Positions 33,867 through 36,983 of a stretch of 36,983 bases of DNA are shown here, piece after piece; within the stretch, counting starts at the first letter, position 1, and each line of letters opens with the position of its first letter. Origin of the DNA: Pseudogulbenkiania subflava DSM 22618 (GTDB lineage Bacteria; Pseudomonadota; Gammaproteobacteria; Burkholderiales; Chromobacteriaceae). The DNA lies in contig NZ_FXAG01000009.1 in the NCBI RefSeq assembly GCF_900177275.1, positions 1 to 36,983 of the forward strand, read 5' to 3'. The notes under the pieces were generated by a model that saw only the letters and a program-made list of their open reading frames with translations, was not told the DNA's origin and did not search any database. The translations under genes were made by a program, and so were the position numbers.

Positions 33867-34511
33867 ATGGAGATCGCCTTATCACGGATGCACTACCCAG
33901 TAACCACTCTAGGGCCTGGGCGGCGCGTTGGGATCTGGTTTCAGGGCTGCTCGATCCGTTGTCCTGGCTGCATCTCGGTCGATACTTGGCGTGCAAAGCC
34001 GGCTGAGACCACGGTGGAGCAGCTGGTAAGATCGATCTCGCAGTGGCTTACTGAGTGCGATGGGATAACGATCTCCGGGGGGGAGCCGTTTGATCAGCCT
34101 TCAGCGCTGCATGCACTTCTGGTTGCCCTCGCTACTTTCGATAAAGATGTGCTCGTCTTCACCGGCTACAGTGCCGAGTACGCACTGCAGATAATGCATG
34201 GTTGGGATGGCGGCCTCATTGACGCGCTAGTCTCTGATCCTTTTGAGCAACATACCTCACAGACCAAACCACTGCGCGGCAGTGACAACCAGCGTCTCAA
34301 CTTGCTAACTGAACGGGGCGCAGCACGCTTTGCAAGTTTCGAGCGGTTGCTCACGCCTGCAGATCGGCAGCTCGATCTACTTATAGACAATGATGGCACA
34401 GCGTGGCTTGCTGGCATTCCGCGACCTGGAGATCTACAGGTGCTACAAGCCTGGCTCTTCGCCGAGGGGCACCGCGCCACCACCACCGAACTCCCCCATA
34501 CCGCACCATGA
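33867..34511 (+). CDS. NrdG-like radical SAM activase
   Basis: The 214-residue protein resembles the activating enzyme of anaerobic ribonucleotide reductase, which uses a 4Fe-4S cluster and S-adenosylmethionine to make a glycyl radical. The cluster motif is CSIRCPGC (Cys28, Cys32, Cys35), and ISGGEPFDQP (69-78) is the SAM-binding GGE motif. At 214 residues it is longer than NrdG (about 154). No NrdD or other glycyl-radical enzyme lies nearby, so the substrate is probably different. It starts one base after the AAA+ stop and overlaps the next gene by 4 bases (ATGA), so all three are translationally coupled. Confidence 0.9.
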   Translation: MEIALSRMHYPVTTLGPGRRVGIWFQGCSIRCPGCISVDTWRAKPAETTVEQLVRSISQWLTECDGITISGGEPFDQPSALHALLVALATFDKDVLVFTGYSAEYALQIMHGWDGGLIDALVSDPFEQHTSQTKPLRGSDNQRLNLLTERGAARFASFERLLTPADRQLDLLIDNDGTAWLAGIPRPGDLQVLQAWLFAEGHRATTTELPHTAP

Positions 34512-36983
34512 TCCGTTTCTGTCCGAATTGCCATACCGAGCGCCCGCTTTCTGAACTGTTCTGCGAAGGAGCCGTTGACGGCCACCGCTGCGATTGGAAC
34601 CTGCTCGAGGTGCCGATGCGTGCGCCGGGTTGGCGTCCAGCGGTGGTGGTAACTGCCGAAAAAGCTACTCCTGCAATACCGGTGGTGCCCGCGCCGGTCG
34701 GGTCACCAGCCTGCATGAACGGCCATCCGATGGATGCTGATGACCTGATTTGTCTCACCTGCGGAGCAGATCCAGCTGTTACGGATGCCGCCCTCGCCGC
34801 TGCAGAAGACATCCCGGAAGCTCTGGCGGCAGAAACCGTCATCAATGGATGGCGACTTTTACGTCAGGTCAGCGCAAGCACTGGCTTCCGGGACAGGTTC
34901 CTCGCGGAAGAGGAGGAGGGTGATCGCCGTGCGGTACTCACGCTCTATCACCATGGCGCAGAACCCGATCCTGAAGTCTACGAGGCAATCCGGCGACTTG
35001 CTTTCGATCATGTTCCGGAGATCTACGCGACTGGGCGCTGGAGCGACCGTGCCTACGAAGTGGCTGAGGAACTCACCGGTGGAACACTTGCCGACCTCGG
35101 CATTGTTGCCCACGACTCGGTGGCCATCCGTCGTATCGTCTACGAGCTTGGCAAAGCACTCAATGCGTTCAACGAGGTCGGGTTGCGGCACCGTGACCTG
35201 CGCCCGAGCACCTTGCTGGTACGCAATCGTGATCCCCTCGACCTCGTTATCGGTGGATTCGGTTCGGCGCGACTATCGGAATTCGATCTAGACATCGTCT
35301 CACCGCTAGAGATCACCAGCTACATGGCCCCAGAGGCGATCGCGGGTGGCGTGGCGGCGGCTTCCGATTGGTGGAGCCTCGGCATGATCTTACTCGAGCA
35401 GATCACCGGCGGATCCTGCTTCGAAGGGATTAACCAGCATGCCTTCCTAATCCATGTGCTGGCCAACGGCGTGCCCATTCCTGATGGCCTTGCCCCCGAA
35501 ATTGAACTTCTCCTGCGAGGGCTGCTTGCACGCGACCGGCACCGGCGCTGGCAATGGGTACAGGTTCAGCAGTGGCTCGATGGACAGTCGCCTGAGGCTC
35601 CTCCACGCGCAAGCGATATGGCGGCGAGCGCCCAAGGCCCGGCAATCGTGCTCGCTGGCGTTTCTTACCGGACGGCGGCGAGCTACGCGCTCGCCGCCGC
35701 AGAGCCCGCGAACTGGGGTGAGGCGCGCGAGCAGTTACTACGCGGTGTGATCACCAGTTGGGCTCAGGAGACAGGGCTATCGGCGCAGACTCTTGCCAGC
35801 CTGAGGCAGATCAGTAGCCATGAAGGGCTGGACGAAGGGTTCCGGCTGATGCTCGCGCTCAAGATCCTCAACGCGGACATGCCACTCATTTTCGAGGGGG
35901 ACATCGTGACGCCGAAGTGGCTGCTCGACCATCCCCTTGAAGGCTATGAGCTCATCAGTGGGGCGGTGCCAGACCTACTGGAGCGTCTTGGTACAGAGCG
36001 CTGGTTAACCAGGCTCAAAGCACGTGAAACGGTGGTACGTGCACGTGCGCACAACCTCGGGATCGAACTTGATGAGGACTTGCTGCGAATTAATTTACTT
36101 GGCACTTCACGAGCGAAACTCGCTGCTGAGTGGGAAGAGCGACGCCGGTTGTTTCCTGACAGCCACCACCATGGACTTTTAAGCTTGATGGAGCGCCGCA
36201 CCGTGAGTGAAGAGGATCTGATCGTGGTGCTCAGCGCCACTATCGGCCTTTTCCGCTCGTGTGAGGGGATCGTCGACGAGGCACAGAAGCTTGCTAATGA
36301 AGTAGGCGTGCAAACTTTCGAGCGAGAGTTAGTAAGCGAGATGACCCGCTGGCCGCGCGGCGAAGTACTGCAGCTGGTGGCTGAACGTATCGAGGGGTTT
36401 GCTCGCTGTGGAGTTGAGACAGTTGACGGCTGGGGCGACCGTTTCCGGCTCGAACGGCGGTTACCGCTTGCACAGGCGCTCGTGCTGGTATCAGTGCCTT
36501 CCGAAAACTGGCAGGAGCCACAAAAGCAGCAGTACCTTTCACAGATACTCGGTTTCTTCGAAAAGAAGATCACCACCTCGGTGATGCGCGGGCCGCTGGT
36601 GCGGATGACCATCGGTAAGACTACCCCGCGCGTCGACCTGTCGGAGCTCGGCACCCCGCGGCTTGATCCAGCAGCACTGCTCGATCACCTGCTGCTACGA
36701 AATGAGCGAGCCTTGGCACTAGATCCAGCGTGGCTCACCAACCCTGCAAGCACGGTCGAGCAACGTCTTCAGAGTCTGCACAGGCAGACTGCGCTCTATA
36801 AGCGCGACACTGGCATCGATGGCCTCTATCTTGGTTTCCCTTTCCTGCTGTTACGTGACGCGCGCTCAACCTCCCGTACGCGCATCGCGCCGTTACTTTT
36901 ATGGCCAGTTCGTATGCACGTAGAGGTGGGGACGCGCGGCGCCGTATCACTTGCCTTTGATAACGACCGCGAAGAGGTGCGTC
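34508..36983 (+). CDS. Zinc-ribbon / pseudokinase / DUF4011 protein, 3' end outside window
   Basis: The frame is open for 825 codons to the window edge. Residues 1-90 carry two Cys-rich ribbons: CPNC (5-8) with Cys19 and Cys28, then Cys69, His73 and CLTC (82-85). Residues about 110-350 form a protein-kinase fold with HRD (228-230), APE (274-276) and DWWSLG (287-292). However, the VAIK lysine is Thr145, the catalytic-loop Asn is Thr235 and DFG is GFG (250-252), so it is probably a pseudokinase. The middle (350-750) is helical and unrecognised. The last 70 residues (IDGLYLGFPFLLLRD, then RIAPLLLWPVRM) match the start of a DUF4011 domain, which in large proteins precedes an SF1 helicase and sometimes a nuclease. 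I therefore expect a helicase beyond the window. It overlaps the radical-SAM gene by 4 bases. Confidence 0.85.
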   Translation, partial: MIRFCPNCHTERPLSELFCEGAVDGHRCDWNLLEVPMRAPGWRPAVVVTAEKATPAIPVVPAPVGSPACMNGHPMDADDLICLTCGADPAVTDAALAAAEDIPEALAAETVINGWRLLRQVSASTGFRDRFLAEEEEGDRRAVLTLYHHGAEPDPEVYEAIRRLAFDHVPEIYATGRWSDRAYEVAEELTGGTLADLGIVAHDSVAIRRIVYELGKALNAFNEVGLRHRDLRPSTLLVRNRDPLDLVIGGFGSARLSEFDLDIVSPLEITSYMAPEAIAGGVAAASDWWSLGMILLEQITGGSCFEGINQHAFLIHVLANGVPIPDGLAPEIELLLRGLLARDRHRRWQWVQVQQWLDGQSPEAPPRASDMAASAQGPAIVLAGVSYRTAASYALAAAEPANWGEAREQLLRGVITSWAQETGLSAQTLASLRQISSHEGLDEGFRLMLALKILNADMPLIFEGDIVTPKWLLDHPLEGYELISGAVPDLLERLGTERWLTRLKARETVVRARAHNLGIELDEDLLRINLLGTSRAKLAAEWEERRRLFPDSHHHGLLSLMERRTVSEEDLIVVLSATIGLFRSCEGIVDEAQKLANEVGVQTFERELVSEMTRWPRGEVLQLVAERIEGFARCGVETVDGWGDRFRLERRLPLAQALVLVSVPSENWQEPQKQQYLSQILGFFEKKITTSVMRGPLVRMTIGKTTPRVDLSELGTPRLDPAALLDHLLLRNERALALDPAWLTNPASTVEQRLQSLHRQTALYKRDTGIDGLYLGFPFLLLRDARSTSRTRIAPLLLWPVRMHVEVGTRGAVSLAFDNDREEVR

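Noticed and set aside
34508-36983. Active Ser/Thr kinase as in BREX or Stk2-type defence
   Set aside because: The VAIK Lys, catalytic-loop Asn and DFG Asp are all substituted.

Overview
The window is accessory DNA from a Gram-negative bacterium, most likely a beta- or gammaproteobacterium. This rests on the types of IS630, IS21 and Tn7-like genes and the Shine-Dalgarno sites. No rRNA, tRNA or core housekeeping gene is present to fix the taxon. Base composition changes sharply from block to block: the metalloprotease and the right-hand operon are GC-rich, while dgt and the second DUF6602 gene are AT-rich. That is typical of a genomic island built by repeated insertion. No CRISPR array was seen.

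Layout. 1-3960: the end of an IS630 transposase, a dGTPase remnant (dgt) trapped between insertion sequences, and an IS21-type istA/istB pair. 4118-8146: a small putative DNA-binding protein, an unknown 280-aa protein, and a matrixin-type metalloprotease with a cysteine switch and six C-terminal repeats, followed by degenerate DNA. 8147-16506: a three-helix membrane protein, two distant members of a DUF6602-type nuclease-like family, a HEPN-type gene broken by a frameshift and a stop, an XRE regulator, and two small membrane-anchored proteins. 16615-23099: a complete Wadjet/MksBEFG-like SMC system in the transcription order jetC-jetB-jetA-jetD. 23314-29425: a Tn7-like transposition operon (unknown 119-aa gene, tnsA, tnsB, tnsC, tniQ, XRE regulator), every junction overlapping by 1-7 bases. 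29679-31819: a small HTH protein, a TerB-like/BRCT protein and a decayed small gene. 32045-36983: a tight operon of a Clp-like AAA+ ATPase, an NrdG-like radical-SAM protein and a zinc-ribbon/pseudokinase/DUF4011 protein that runs off the window.

How it works together. The Tn7-like operon (TnsA+TnsB cut and join, TnsC regulates, TniQ selects the target) is the probable vehicle. The Wadjet operon, which in characterised systems extrudes loops on and cleaves circular plasmid DNA, is the best defined defence cargo. The dgt remnant, HEPN remnant, DUF6602 proteins and membrane proteins fit a defence island in which older modules have decayed.

The best candidate for an undescribed system is the AAA+/radical-SAM/pseudokinase-DUF4011 operon at the right edge. 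Each part is recognisable, but I cannot match the combination to a named system. Its last gene is incomplete here.
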